Source: Pseudogracilibacillus auburnensis
Lineage (GTDB): Bacteria > Bacillota > Bacilli > Bacillales > Amphibacillaceae
NCBI RefSeq assembly: GCF_003201975.1
Contig: NZ_QJJQ01000007.1
Coordinates: forward strand, 124,001-188,000
Direction: 5' to 3'
Length of the DNA stretch: 64,000 nucleotides
Numbering within the stretch: position 1 is the first letter of the stretch; each line of letters begins with the position of its first letter. A program made the position numbers and the translations under genes. A model generated the notes under the pieces. The model searched no databases, was not told where the DNA came from, and was given only the letters and a program-made list of their open reading frames with translations. Of the stretch, positions 31,445-41,189 are shown one piece after another.

Positions 31445-32425
31445 TTAATTTTTTTGTAACCACGTTGCTACATCTTTTGCATAATACGTTAAAATTAAAT
31501 CAGCGCCAGCACGTTTCATGCTTGTAAACATTTCAAGTACTAACGACTGTTCATCAATCCATCCATTTTGTGCGGCAGCTTTTATCATCGCATACTCCCC
31601 ACTTACATTGTAAGCAACGATTGGAATATTTGTATGATCCTTCACTTCTCTTACAATATCTAAATAGGAAAGTGCTGGTTTCACTATTAAAAAGTCGGCT
31701 CCTTCTTCAATATCTGTTTGTGCCTCTTTTAACGCCTCTCTTCTATTTGCTGGATCCATTTGATATGTTCTACGATCACCAAATTGTGGTGTACTATCAG
31801 CCGCATCACGAAATGGTCCATAAAAGGCAGATGCATACTTCACCGCATAAGACATAATTGGAATATGTGTAAATCCAGCTTCATCAAGTGCTTGCCTAAT
31901 AACAACGACAAAACCATCCATCATATTAGATGGCGCAATAATATCTGCACCCGCTTCCGCTTGTGAAACAGCTGTTTTAGCAAGTAATTTTAATGATTCA
32001 TCATTATGGACATCTTCCTCATGGACTACGCCACAATGACCATGTGATGTATACTCACAAAGACAAGTATCAGCAATAACAAGCATGTGAGGATGGGATT
32101 GCTTAATCACTTTTGTCGCTTGTTGGACAATTCCTTCCTCGATATAAGCGCCTGTTCCGATTTCGTCTTTATCGTTTGGCACTCCGAATAAGATAACTGC
32201 ACGAATACCGAGCGACTCAAGTTCATTCAATTCTTCCTCAAGAAAATCGAGCGAAATTTGAAAAACACCTGGCATTGATGAGACCTCATTCTTTACTTTT
32301 TCTCCCTCTACGATGAAGAGTGGGTAAATAAAATCATTTATCGTTAAAGTAGTTTCTGTCACTAAAGCACGCAATGATTCCGATGACCTTAATCTACGAT
32401 GCCGCTTAAAAGAAAATGTATCCAT
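31445..32425 (-). CDS. hemB: Delta-aminolevulinic acid dehydratase (porphobilinogen synthase)
   Basis: Condenses two 5-aminolevulinates to porphobilinogen. Schiff-base lysines sit in [18 protein letters not shown] and [12 protein letters not shown]. The metal-binding [14 protein letters not shown] (three cysteines) indicates a zinc enzyme. 326 residues, full length, in the hemAXCDBL operon. Confidence 0.96.
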   Translation of the reverse strand: MDTFSFKRHRRLRSSESLRALVTETTLTINDFIYPLFIVEGEKVKNEVSSMPGVFQISLDFLEEELNELESLGIRAVILFGVPNDKDEIGTGAYIEEGIVQQATKVIKQSHPHMLVIADTCLCEYTSHGHCGVVHEEDVHNDESLKLLAKTAVSQAEAGADIIAPSNMMDGFVVVIRQALDEAGFTHIPIMSYAVKYASAFYGPFRDAADSTPQFGDRRTYQMDPANRREALKEAQTDIEEGADFLIVKPALSYLDIVREVKDHTNIPIVAYNVSGEYAMIKAAAQNGWIDEQSLVLEMFTSMKRAGADLILTYYAKDVATWLQKN

Positions 32426-32459
32426 TCATAATCCTCCTATATACGTGAATCAAGTTGTT

Positions 32460-33224
32460 TTAGTTGCATGTTTCCATTTCGATTAATTTCTCTACCATAC
32501 TTTCTATCGTAAACATTTCTGGTACGATTGTTCGTTTACATTGAAACTTGATTGCTGCTTTTTCTGTCGTTGTCCCTATACATACAGCTGGTATTGTTAA
32601 AAATTCTTGCAATGTAGGATGTCCTTCAATCATTTCCATAAAAGTCTTTACAGTTGAAGGACTAGTAAATGTTACATAATCAAGCTTTTTTTCTTCAAGA
32701 ACGTGAAGTAATGTCTCTTTCATATTTGTATAAGCCTTTGTATCATAAACGACAATGGTTTCAAACGTTCGCTTGCGATCTGTTAACTCATTTACTAAAA
32801 CTTGTCTTGAAATATTACCGCGGACGAGTAAAATATTGTCTGCTTCAGGATACCGTTTAAAAAATTCATCTGCCATTACTTCAGCATTGTAGGTTGTTGG
32901 GATAAACGATGCCTTATAGCCATATTCTTTTAACGCTTTTTCCGTTTTATGCCCTACTGTCGCAAAAAGTGTCTGTATAAACTGGTTGTCTTTAAATTGA
33001 TTAAAAAAACAATGGACCCCATGTGCACTTGTAAAAAAAATCCAGTCAAATGTCTGTAATTCTACCTTTGTCTTCTTTATGATATTCCGACATGTAATGT
33101 GTAATAAAGGTACTTCTATCGGAATCCCTTTATATTTTTCAATTAAACGGGCAAACTCTTTCGCTTGTGATTTTTCTCTCGTAATTAAAATCCTTTTTCC
33201 TTGTAGTGTTTTCATTCCTGTCAT
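32460..33224 (-). CDS. hemD: Uroporphyrinogen-III synthase
   Basis: Closes hydroxymethylbilane with D-ring inversion. HemD sequences diverge strongly; the two-lobed pattern is visible (GKRILITREKSQAKEFA, WIFFTSAHGVHCFF, YVTFTSPSTVKTFME, PAVCIGTTTEKAA). The ATG at 33224 overlaps the hemC stop as ATGA, giving 254 residues; another ATG lies three codons in. Position between hemC and hemB supports the call. Confidence 0.92.
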   Translation of the reverse strand: MTGMKTLQGKRILITREKSQAKEFARLIEKYKGIPIEVPLLHITCRNIIKKTKVELQTFDWIFFTSAHGVHCFFNQFKDNQFIQTLFATVGHKTEKALKEYGYKASFIPTTYNAEVMADEFFKRYPEADNILLVRGNISRQVLVNELTDRKRTFETIVVYDTKAYTNMKETLLHVLEEKKLDYVTFTSPSTVKTFMEMIEGHPTLQEFLTIPAVCIGTTTEKAAIKFQCKRTIVPEMFTIESMVEKLIEMETCN

Positions 33225-34150
33225 TCTTTGCCAAGCTCCCATTTTGCTTCCTCAATGAGTTCCTTTGCCCCTTTTTTCATTAACTCATTAGCTGCTGTTG
33301 TCGCAACTTCCTCAGGTGACACTCCTTTAGCCGTAAAGGTTAAAATCTGCTCGCCATTAATAGATGCGACGGAAGCATATAAAATAATGTCGTTATTTTC
33401 TACTGTAGCATAAGCGCCAATCGGTGCCTTATCTTCCTCATCTAACAAACGGACAAAAATGCGTTCCGTAATAGCAGCAGTTTCTGTGTTTACGTCATTA
33501 ATTGTTCGTAGCACTTGCTTTGTTTCATCATCCTCACTTCGACATTCAATGGCTAAAGCACCTTGACCAACCGCTGGAATAAACGTGTCTGCTGGTAAAT
33601 ATTCCGTTATTACTTTTTCTATTCCGAGTCGCTTTAAGCCAGCAACTGCTAAAATAATCCCATCATATTTTCCTTCTTCCAATTGTTTAATCCGAGCATC
33701 GACTGCACCACGAATCCATTTTGTTTCTACATGTGGTAAAATTGCTTTTATTTGTGCTGCCCTTCTTGCACTACTTGTCCCAATAATTGCTCCCTCTTGT
33801 AAATCCGCTAATTTTATTCCATTTCGTCCAATAAAAGCATCGCGATGATCTTCTCTTATCGGCACAGAGCCGATAATGAATCTGTCATCTAACATAGCGG
33901 GTAAATCTTTCATACTATGTACTGCAAAATCAATTTCTTTCTTTTCTAAGGCTTCTTCAATATCTTGAATAAAAATACCTGTCCCACCGACTTTTGCTAA
34001 GGAGACATTCTGTTTCCGATCTCCTTTAGTTGAAATATATTTTAACGTAAACTCATTTGGAACTCCCGCTTTTTTTAATTCCTCCATTACCCATTTTGCT
34101 TGAGTTACTGCAAGTTTACTTTCTCTCGTTCCAATAATAAATGAACGCAT
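33221..34150 (-). CDS. hemC: Porphobilinogen deaminase-like HemC lacking the cofactor cysteine
   Basis: HemC assembles four porphobilinogens on a covalent dipyrromethane primer. Most signatures are here: GTRESKLAVTQ, HSMKDLP (catalytic Asp82), GTSSARRAAQ (Arg129-130) and PAVGQGALAIECR. The cofactor motif is not: the family pattern E-R-x-F-x3-L-x-G-G-C-x-V-P-I-G appears as ERIFVRLLDEEDKAPIG, with Asp240 in the Cys position and Glu238-Glu239 for the glycines. The only cysteine, Cys203, is elsewhere. The RGN-x-x-TR motif is also altered to RGAVDAR. The frame is continuous over 309 residues and operon context is intact, so it is not an obvious pseudogene. Confidence 0.88.
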   Translation of the reverse strand: MRSFIIGTRESKLAVTQAKWVMEELKKAGVPNEFTLKYISTKGDRKQNVSLAKVGGTGIFIQDIEEALEKKEIDFAVHSMKDLPAMLDDRFIIGSVPIREDHRDAFIGRNGIKLADLQEGAIIGTSSARRAAQIKAILPHVETKWIRGAVDARIKQLEEGKYDGIILAVAGLKRLGIEKVITEYLPADTFIPAVGQGALAIECRSEDDETKQVLRTINDVNTETAAITERIFVRLLDEEDKAPIGAYATVENNDIILYASVASINGEQILTFTAKGVSPEEVATTAANELMKKGAKELIEEAKWELGKE

Positions 34151-34162
34151 AAGGTAACCTCC

Positions 34163-34981
34163 TTAAAAATGAAATTCTGATAAAGAACTAAATAGGAAAA
34201 AATTAATTAATAACCCTAAAAAAGCACAAGTATTATAAATCGAGATCGGTTTTCCTCGATACCCTTTTAACATACGTAATAACAAATAAACGATGTATAC
34301 GACTAAAACGAGAATCGATCCAACCGTCTTTACATCTAACCAATAAAATTCAGCTTGTGCTACATACGCCCAAACGAGTCCGAAAATAAGCCCAATTAAT
34401 AATAATGGTACTCCAATAATAATTAAGAAGAAAGAATACGAATCTAATCTTTCCAAATCAGCGAAACGCCACATCCATTTTAACCCTTTTTTCTCCTTTA
34501 AAAAATAATACTGAATTAAATACATAAGAGCTAATGTAAATGATAAAGTAAAAAAACCATACGAAAGCAGTGCTAATGTGATATGGATGATTAATATTTC
34601 ATGGACAAATTCACTTCCTTGGTCATGAAAAGCAGTTTGAGCACTTAACGAAAGTGATAATAATAAAATAAAAAAACTGAACAAGTTCGTGAAAAAAACG
34701 ATAAAATGAATTTGGAAAAAATGGTTAATAAGTAACGAAAATAATAATAAGATCCATGCATAAAAAAATAAACCATCGTTTAAAGTTAAAATCGGAAAGT
34801 TTTTTTCAATAAACGTTTGGTTATATAAAATGATCGTTTGGATAAACCAAACAAGGCAGAGTAAATAAAAGGATATTTTATTTACTCTGGAATTAGATTT
34901 AATAAAATCGATAAAATAACCTACTAAACTCAAGCTATAAATAAATAGCATTATTTCATATATCCATTTTGCAGCAAACAT
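34163..34981 (-). CDS. hemX: HemX, cytochrome c assembly-like membrane protein
   Basis: A 272-residue protein with about eight membrane segments and a CcsA/HemX-family layout. In B. subtilis it lowers the amount of HemA. It lies 12 bp upstream of hemC and 74 bp after hemA, as in the B. subtilis operon. No catalytic motif is expected. Confidence 0.9.
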   Translation of the reverse strand: MFAAKWIYEIMLFIYSLSLVGYFIDFIKSNSRVNKISFYLLCLVWFIQTIILYNQTFIEKNFPILTLNDGLFFYAWILLLFSLLINHFFQIHFIVFFTNLFSFFILLLSLSLSAQTAFHDQGSEFVHEILIIHITLALLSYGFFTLSFTLALMYLIQYYFLKEKKGLKWMWRFADLERLDSYSFFLIIIGVPLLLIGLIFGLVWAYVAQAEFYWLDVKTVGSILVLVVYIVYLLLRMLKGYRGKPISIYNTCAFLGLLINFFLFSSLSEFHF

Positions 34982-35055
34982 AGATTAACCCTTTCTAACC
35001 TACTAAGTATCATACACTCCATAGTCACATAATTACATTGGCTAAACGAAATTTC

Positions 35056-36414
35056 TTAGTTAGTGAAGGGAAATGATACATTATTTTTCTTTAAGTCTGT
35101 CACTATTGCTTTCGTTTTATTTGATCTTTTTTCCACTTCTTTTTTTACATCATCATCAATTCCAAATACATCTACAAATAATGCAAGTAGTTTATCCGAC
35201 TCTTTCTTCCCAGCCATTTCTTTTGCTTGAATGATCGGTTCTTTTAATAATTGATTAATAATACTTTTTGTATGTTTACGAATAACCTTTTGTTCACGCT
35301 CTGTTAAATCGGGAATTTTACGTTTAATACTTGCAAATGTTTCCCCTTGAATCGTGAGCGCTTTTTCACGTAATGCACGAATGACCGGAACAACACCCAG
35401 AGTGATAACCCAATCTTTAAATTCAACAATTTCTTTTTCTACTTGTAACTCAATCACTTCAGCCGCTTTTTTACGTTCGGCTAAATTTTGATCAACGATA
35501 TGTTGCAGGTCGTCAATATCGTATAAGAATACACTATCTAATTCGCCGATCTTCGCATCTAAATCTCTCGGTACGGCAATATCAACTAAAAAGAGAGGTT
35601 TACCTTTTCGATCTTTTTGAATTGGGATCAAATCAGCTTTTGTCAAAACAGGGTCTTTAGCAGCAGTTGAACTAATCAAAATATCCGCTTTTTTCAAAAT
35701 GGAACTTAATTCATTTGCTGTTGCCGCATTTGCGTTAAACTGTTTAGCTAATTTTTCTGCACGCTCAAGTGTCCGATTGACAACTGTAATCTTTTTTACT
35801 CCTGCTCCGTACAAATTTTTCACTGCTAACTCGCCCATTTCGCCAGCACCATAAATAACGACATGTTTGTCGGAAATTTCTCCGAAAATCTTTTTCGAAA
35901 GTTCAACAGCAGCATAACTAACGGAAACAGCATGTTCCCCAATTGCAGTCTCTTTATGGGCTCGTTTTGCAAAAGTGATTGCCCGTTTAAATAATTCATT
36001 AAAAATGGTTCCAGTCGTTTCCATTTGTTGGGCAGTTAAAAAAGCATCCCTTATTTGCCCTAAAATCTGCGTTTCACCAAGTACCATTGAGTTTAAGCCG
36101 ACAGAAACACGTAGTAAATGTTCAATTGCACCATCATTTTCGACGATTTGTAAATAAGAAGAGAACTCTTCCATTGGTATATGAAACCAGTCAGATAGAA
36201 ACTGCTTGATATAATAACGTCCAGTATGGATTTGATCAACAACTGCATATATTTCCGTACGGTTACATGTAGATAAAATGACGTTTTCTAATATACTTTT
36301 CCGTTTATTTAATTCTACTATTGCATCTTCTATTGTAGATTCACTAAAAGCAAGTTTTTCACGAATTTCAATTGGTGTTGTTTTATAATTAAAGCCAACT
36401 TGTAAAATATACAC
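35056..36414 (-). CDS. hemA: Glutamyl-tRNA reductase
   Basis: First enzyme of the C5 heme pathway; reduces glutamyl-tRNA to the semialdehyde. The catalytic cysteine is in [11 protein letters not shown] near residue 50, followed by [15 protein letters not shown], and an NADPH-binding [14 protein letters not shown] dimerisation helix region ends the 452-residue protein. It heads the hemAXCDBL operon. Confidence 0.96.
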   Translation of the reverse strand: MYILQVGFNYKTTPIEIREKLAFSESTIEDAIVELNKRKSILENVILSTCNRTEIYAVVDQIHTGRYYIKQFLSDWFHIPMEEFSSYLQIVENDGAIEHLLRVSVGLNSMVLGETQILGQIRDAFLTAQQMETTGTIFNELFKRAITFAKRAHKETAIGEHAVSVSYAAVELSKKIFGEISDKHVVIYGAGEMGELAVKNLYGAGVKKITVVNRTLERAEKLAKQFNANAATANELSSILKKADILISSTAAKDPVLTKADLIPIQKDRKGKPLFLVDIAVPRDLDAKIGELDSVFLYDIDDLQHIVDQNLAERKKAAEVIELQVEKEIVEFKDWVITLGVVPVIRALREKALTIQGETFASIKRKIPDLTEREQKVIRKHTKSIINQLLKEPIIQAKEMAGKKESDKLLALFVDVFGIDDDVKKEVEKRSNKTKAIVTDLKKNNVSFPFTN

Positions 36415-36689
36415 GTTTCATGCTCCTTAAAGTAAATTAACTTCTTCCATGTTCATTCCCTAACATTCCATTTTAAAAACAAATTTAAATAAAAAGCGAA
36501 GTTAATAATTATTCTAATCTAATTATAACATTAACTTTTGGCTTATGCCTGTATAAATATGAACTTCCTTTGACAGTATCACACTATTCCAGTTGTTTTC
36601 ACCATTTTCACTCTTTCATATTCGTACTTGTTCATTTTCTTTCGATATATTATGATAGTATTTGAAACATCTGTGAAAAGAGGATTTTA

Positions 36690-37172
36690 ATGAAAAAACA
36701 ACATGCATTTTCTGCATATATACTAATTGGAATAGGTGTATATTTTTTAATTAGACAATTAAACTTAAGCTTATTTGCAAACTTTTATTCATGGCCCACT
36801 TTTTTAATGATTATTGGCATTGCTTTTTTAATCCATAGTTATTCAACAAAAGAGTATCAAAACATCTTTGTGGGTGTATTACTACTAGGACTTGGTATTC
36901 ATTTTCATGGCCTTGAGAATTATCCGTTTTGGTTTGATCATTGGTCTAGTTATGCGTTAATCGTTGGTGTTGCATTTTTAATCCGCTTCTTCAAAACAAA
37001 AACAGGATTAATCCCTGCCAGTGTTTTAATTGGTCTTGCCTTATTAATGATTTTTTCCGTCACCTTACCTGAATGGTTTGACTGGATTTATGGTATTGCT
37101 GACTTTTTTGAAACATTTTGGCCTGTTGCATTAATTGGAATCGGGATTTATTTTTTACGATTTAAAAAATAA
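36690..37172 (+). CDS. LiaF-like/DUF5668-type small membrane protein
   Basis: 160 residues with five to six hydrophobic segments in repeating units that begin ILIGIGVYFLIRQ, LLLGLGIHF and ALIGIGIYFLRF. This resembles the membrane part of LiaF/LiaI-like stress proteins but lacks their soluble domain. The gene stands alone on the plus strand, divergent from hemA, and ends in its own terminator. Confidence 0.75.
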   Translation: MKKQHAFSAYILIGIGVYFLIRQLNLSLFANFYSWPTFLMIIGIAFLIHSYSTKEYQNIFVGVLLLGLGIHFHGLENYPFWFDHWSSYALIVGVAFLIRFFKTKTGLIPASVLIGLALLMIFSVTLPEWFDWIYGIADFFETFWPVALIGIGIYFLRFKK

Positions 37173-37208
37173 TTATTCATAGAATGAGGATTAACTGTTA
37201 GTGGTGTG

Positions 37209-37260
37209 AATACACTTGAACCTTCCTAGCTTGTGCGAAAGTTCAAGTGTATTACCTTTT
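37209..37260 (+). terminator. Terminator of the LiaF-like gene
   Basis: AATACACTTGAA and TTCAAGTGTATT form a perfect 12-bp stem (37209-37253) followed by a T-rich tail. Confidence 0.75.
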
Positions 37261-37265
37261 ACTTA

Positions 37266-38178
37266 TCACCCAACTTTCGCAGAGTGAAATTGACAAAAAG
37301 CCTTCGTAGAATTAAGGAGGATGAAGATACGGTGCTCAAGTTGACTTTGGATGAACTGTTTGCTCTAACCATTCTGCTTTACATCTAGACTCCACCTGCT
37401 CTGTTCGTTACGTTTGTTGCTATTATCACAACTACGACATAACTGCAAATAGCGTGATGTCCTAGCGCTACGGAAATACACTCTGCCTTTCAGGCCACTG
37501 AAAAGGTTATAAAAAAGTTTGGGATAGATTGGTATACTACCGCATCCTGAATATGCTTCGCTTTCCGCGGGCGGCTGACGAGCCTCCTCACTCACTACGC
37601 TCGTTGTGGGGTCTCATCTAGGCCTATCCCCCCGCAGGAGTCTACGCATATTCAGGCTGCTATAAATGTGCTTAATCATTATTTTTCCGATAAATCACTT
37701 TTCAGTTGCCTTCCGCTATCAGATGGGAGTCTCCGTGTATTTCCTTCGCTCAGGTAAGGTTGAATCATTACGGTAATTTATGTTTGAAATTATTATCATT
37801 TATATTTACCTAACCTAACGTATAGTTGATTGGAGCGTAGGACAGTCGACTCCTGCGGGAAAAGCAACAACCGAAAATCCCGCAGGAAGCGCACTTTGCT
37901 TCCGAGGAAGTTGAGGGTTGCCCTCGGAAAGCGACTGTCCGTAGCGGAAATCAACATTGCTGTGACTAGGTTTATAGATATCAAACTAAGTTACTGCGCA
38001 GTTTATATTTTATATGTAAAAAACAACAAATCTATTTTGGTAGGAGAAGTATTGGCAGCCCCAATCTTTTTTGGAAAACAGTTTATTATCTTAGTTTATC
38101 AAGGATAGAACTTAGAAGCATCCCAGCTTAACCAAGTGAACTGTTTGAACTCATTTTATTGGAGCGAAAGTGGAGTTA
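37266..38178. mobile_element. TIR-bounded non-coding element, copy 2 (core orientation B)
   Basis: A 913-bp homologue of 8464-9292. The ends are imperfect TIRs: TCACCCAACTTTCGCA and, complemented on the right, TAACTCCACTTTCGCT. The left arm (to about 37428) and the right arm (from about 37987) match copy 1 in direct orientation, while the centre, including repeat A at 37825-37955, matches copy 1 only when reversed. A further palindromic repeat (about 37545-37660, ends CCTGAATATGC and GCATATTCAGG) is nested in it. The last three bases of the right TIR are the stop codon of the metallophosphatase gene. Confidence 0.75.
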
Positions 38179-39744
38179 CAATGTAACAATAAAATTCTTC
38201 GTTGTTTCCGCTTTTACAATTGGATGTTTTTTAAAATAGGCGCAAATTAACTCTGTTGTATTCTGTTGTATCTCTTTTACAACAGGTTTATGTTTAAACA
38301 TGTCATAATTTCCCCCACCTGATGCACGATAATTATTGAGTGCGACACTATATTTTTGATCATGCTCAAGTAATTCTCCATGATAAAATACTTGCTTAAT
38401 ACGGGAACCCGGTTCATTTGCAACATGGATCATATAGTTGATTCCTTCCCACATATCGTAATTATAATGTTGTGGCTTTGGGTACATAAAAGCTGGATTT
38501 ACTGTGATTTCATTTTTTTTATTGACGATAAAATATTCTGCACTTTTCTCTAAGGCTAGTTTTATATCTTTACCAGTCAGTTCCAAAACGATAAGTGTAT
38601 TGGGAAACATGAAGTTTGACTCGACATCTCTCATTGTTACAGTAGATCCAAATCCTTTCGTATCATTATTTAATAAGGAGGTTACTGAGATGTCCACTCC
38701 ACTTGCATCCATCTGTACTTGATGAATAAATTGAATAAAGGCATGTTTGCTAGTTCTTGCCAAAAAAGGATCTGAAATAGACATATCGCCCTTAATATGT
38801 CCAATAGGTTCATCAAGCCATTGTTGTGTTGACTGTTCCAAGGACTCCATTTCCCTTATTATAACTGGATCTGGTTCAACCCCTTCCAATGTAAGAAGTT
38901 CGGCACTTTTATTCGTCATCACCCACTCGCCATTTTCTTTCTGAAGTTCAATGTCAACTTTTCCATACATCTGTGCATGATGACCAGGTTGAACAACTAA
39001 CACATCATGGAGCACTTCCGTTAGTTGACGATGTTGATGTCCAGTTAATAAAATGTCAATACCTTTTATTTCTTCACACATTTTGTATGCTTGGTTTTCA
39101 CCAGTTATTTGCTCTGTCGGCTCACCAGTCTTTAGGTCACATTCAAAACCACCATGATAAGAAGCGATCAGCACGTCTGGCTGCTCTTTCATATGAATTT
39201 GATTTACCCAACTTTGTAACGTTGAAAACGCATCTAAAAATTGAATTCCCTCAATATGTTCAGATTGTTCCCAATGCGGGATATAGTGAGTGGTTACCCC
39301 TACAATGGCGATTGTAAGTCCATTCGGAAATTTCTTTACTATATAAGGCTGTCCAAATAATGGTTGTTTTGTTTGTTCGTTTAAAATATTAGCAGATAAC
39401 CATGGAAAATGTGCCTGTTCTACTGCGTCTGATAGCACTTTCATCCCATAGTTAAATTCATGATTTCCTATTACAGATGCATCGATTCCAATTTGATTCA
39501 TCACGTTAATCATAGGATTTTTCTGCTCAGAATATTCATTGACATAATGGGTCATAAGTGGTGTTCCTTGAATTAAATCTCCATTATCAAGGACGATCAC
39601 ATGATCATATTTTTTTCTAGCTTGTTTGACAGCAGTAGCGTATGTCGCAAGCCCTGTGTTCACCTTCTCATTTGTCCCATAATGAATAGGCAACAAATTC
39701 CCGTGAACATCACTAGTACATAATATATGAAGTTTTACTTGCAA
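38176..39744 (-). CDS. Bifunctional metallophosphatase/5'-nucleotidase
   Basis: A 522-residue two-domain enzyme of the UshA/YunD family. The N-terminal calcineurin-like domain has TSDVHGNL, LDNGDLIQG, GNHEFNYG and GHQHRQL; the C-terminal 5'-nucleotidase domain follows (NNYRASGGGNYDMF). No signal peptide is present, so it is probably cytosolic. The start is TTG (GGAAAGGATG upstream). It follows the phnDCEE transporter, suggesting that imported phosphorus compounds are hydrolysed by it. Its stop codon TAA is supplied by the TIR of the adjacent element. Confidence 0.9.
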   Translation of the reverse strand: MQVKLHILCTSDVHGNLLPIHYGTNEKVNTGLATYATAVKQARKKYDHVIVLDNGDLIQGTPLMTHYVNEYSEQKNPMINVMNQIGIDASVIGNHEFNYGMKVLSDAVEQAHFPWLSANILNEQTKQPLFGQPYIVKKFPNGLTIAIVGVTTHYIPHWEQSEHIEGIQFLDAFSTLQSWVNQIHMKEQPDVLIASYHGGFECDLKTGEPTEQITGENQAYKMCEEIKGIDILLTGHQHRQLTEVLHDVLVVQPGHHAQMYGKVDIELQKENGEWVMTNKSAELLTLEGVEPDPVIIREMESLEQSTQQWLDEPIGHIKGDMSISDPFLARTSKHAFIQFIHQVQMDASGVDISVTSLLNNDTKGFGSTVTMRDVESNFMFPNTLIVLELTGKDIKLALEKSAEYFIVNKKNEITVNPAFMYPKPQHYNYDMWEGINYMIHVANEPGSRIKQVFYHGELLEHDQKYSVALNNYRASGGGNYDMFKHKPVVKEIQQNTTELICAYFKKHPIVKAETTKNFIVTL

Positions 39745-39779
39745 TCTTTACATCCTTTCCTATATCACGACATACCTTT

Positions 39780-39976
39780 TTACGTTAAGCGTGATCTTAT
39801 TTTACCCGATATCAAATCAATCAACGTAACCATCACAATAATCTCTTGTAACAAAATTCCTATTATCCTGATTCCTGACACATAACACAAAAATAAGCGG
39901 TAGCCGCACGTACACTACCCTCATATCAATACAAAAAACTTAGCAATACTTGGAGCTACTGCGAACAATAAGCGCG
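39780..39976 (-). pseudogene. Decayed 3' fragment of a phnE permease gene
   Basis: On the minus strand the last part encodes IDLISGKIRSRLT and a stop, nearly identical to the end of phnE at 41190, and upstream similarity continues with frame-destroying changes. Together with the adjacent nucleotidase start it duplicates 41070-41435, across the acetyltransferase gene. Confidence 0.8.
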
Positions 39977-40049
39977 CTATAGCTTAAGTACATCATTTTA
40001 CAAAAAACATCCATAACTTACGAATCCTAATAGATAATAAATTCACTTA

Positions 40050-40880
40050 TTAACTACTTTTAGAAAAAATATCTATATTTAATTGGTTAAGTACATCAAT
40101 TGCTTTATGAATTGGCAATTTAGTTAACCCAAACTCTTCGGTAATAACCTCAACAATTTCTGTTTGTGAAGATAAAGTGGTAACGCTTTTTCTACCATTT
40201 GTGTATCGAATTGTAAATCTATTATTTACTAGTGAAACACTTCTTCTTTTCTTAAGTTGATACAATTGACATCTCAGTATTGTCATGAACGTAAAACCTG
40301 GTTCATTTGATTTATCGATTAGTGAATGAAAATCAAAAATATTATTTGAGTTTGAAGGATTAAATGACCAAGTTTCACCACTTTTTTTTCCATCTGTTAG
40401 ACGGATATAATCATAAGTTCCGTCATTTTTGTTTACTATATGAATTCTATCATTTCTAAAGTTTGTATCATAATTATCTTTATTTTGCAGAAGTAGTGGA
40501 GAAAATAATGGTGCTGCCGCCCCTATATCTACATAATACTTATCACCATTTAATTTTACTATTATTCCCATATGCTGATTACCAACCTTAGTAAGATTGC
40601 TAATAAAACCTAACTGCTTCAAAAATATATTTAGATGAGAATTTAAAGTATAACAGGTTCCTCCAAAGTTGTATTTTTTAAAATTCTCAATAAACGTATC
40701 GTGCTCTGGCACTTTACATTGCTTAAAGTTTCCTTTTTGAAAATAAATTAGTTTACTAATGTTTTCAAAAGGAAATGTATTTAATTGTGCTTTACATATC
40801 TTTTTTAAGTAACTTAACGTTGGAGCTTCAATGTCGAGATTTAAAAAACGTAAATAATCCACGAAATTCTGATTTCCCAT
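40050..40880 (-). CDS. nat: Arylamine N-acetyltransferase
   Basis: Transfers acetyl from acetyl-CoA to arylamines and hydrazines. The catalytic triad is visible: Cys76 in FGGTCYTLN, His103 in GNQHMGIIV, Asp118 in YYVDIG. 276 residues from the ATG at 40880, which has AAAGGGG about 10 nt upstream; a longer frame lacks such a site. The gene is AT-rich and interrupts the phnE-to-metallophosphatase junction, with decayed duplicates of both neighbours on its flanks, so it is probably acquired. The NAT motif is atypical (DIG rather than DVGF). Confidence 0.85.
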   Translation of the reverse strand: MGNQNFVDYLRFLNLDIEAPTLSYLKKICKAQLNTFPFENISKLIYFQKGNFKQCKVPEHDTFIENFKKYNFGGTCYTLNSHLNIFLKQLGFISNLTKVGNQHMGIIVKLNGDKYYVDIGAAAPLFSPLLLQNKDNYDTNFRNDRIHIVNKNDGTYDYIRLTDGKKSGETWSFNPSNSNNIFDFHSLIDKSNEPGFTFMTILRCQLYQLKKRRSVSLVNNRFTIRYTNGRKSVTTLSSQTEIVEVITEEFGLTKLPIHKAIDVLNQLNIDIFSKSS

Positions 40881-41069
40881 ACTGACACGTCCCCTTTCTT
40901 CTTTGTAAACTATTTTACAATATAGAGAAGATTTGTAATCAGAAAAAGGACTGAATATCAACAATACTTTAGTTGTAATAAATGAAACTTAAAATTTGAT
41001 AATAATCTAACTATTCATCCTGTACTAACCTACCGAAATTATAAATACATCTCTTCAATAGCTTTATAT

Positions 41070-41165
41070 GTTGTGTCCTCATTTGTCTCATAATGGAATG
41101 GCATCAAATTTATTTCCGTTAACATCACTAGTAATAATATCTAAAGATTTACTTGCAATCTTTTC
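41070..41165 (-). pseudogene. Decayed 5' fragment of the metallophosphatase gene
   Basis: The minus strand here carries ATTGCAAGTAAA, ACTAGTGATGTTAACGG and ATTATGAGACAAATGAGG, matching the start of the intact gene at 39655-39744 with small indels and a stop. It marks the ancestral junction downstream of phnE. Confidence 0.78.
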
Positions 41166-41189
41166 ATCCCCTATATACAACATACGTTT

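Noticed and set aside
35056-36414. Loss of other heme-pathway active sites alongside HemC
   Set aside because: HemA keeps STCNRTE, HemB its lysines and cysteines, HemL its PLP lysine, so the change is confined to HemC.
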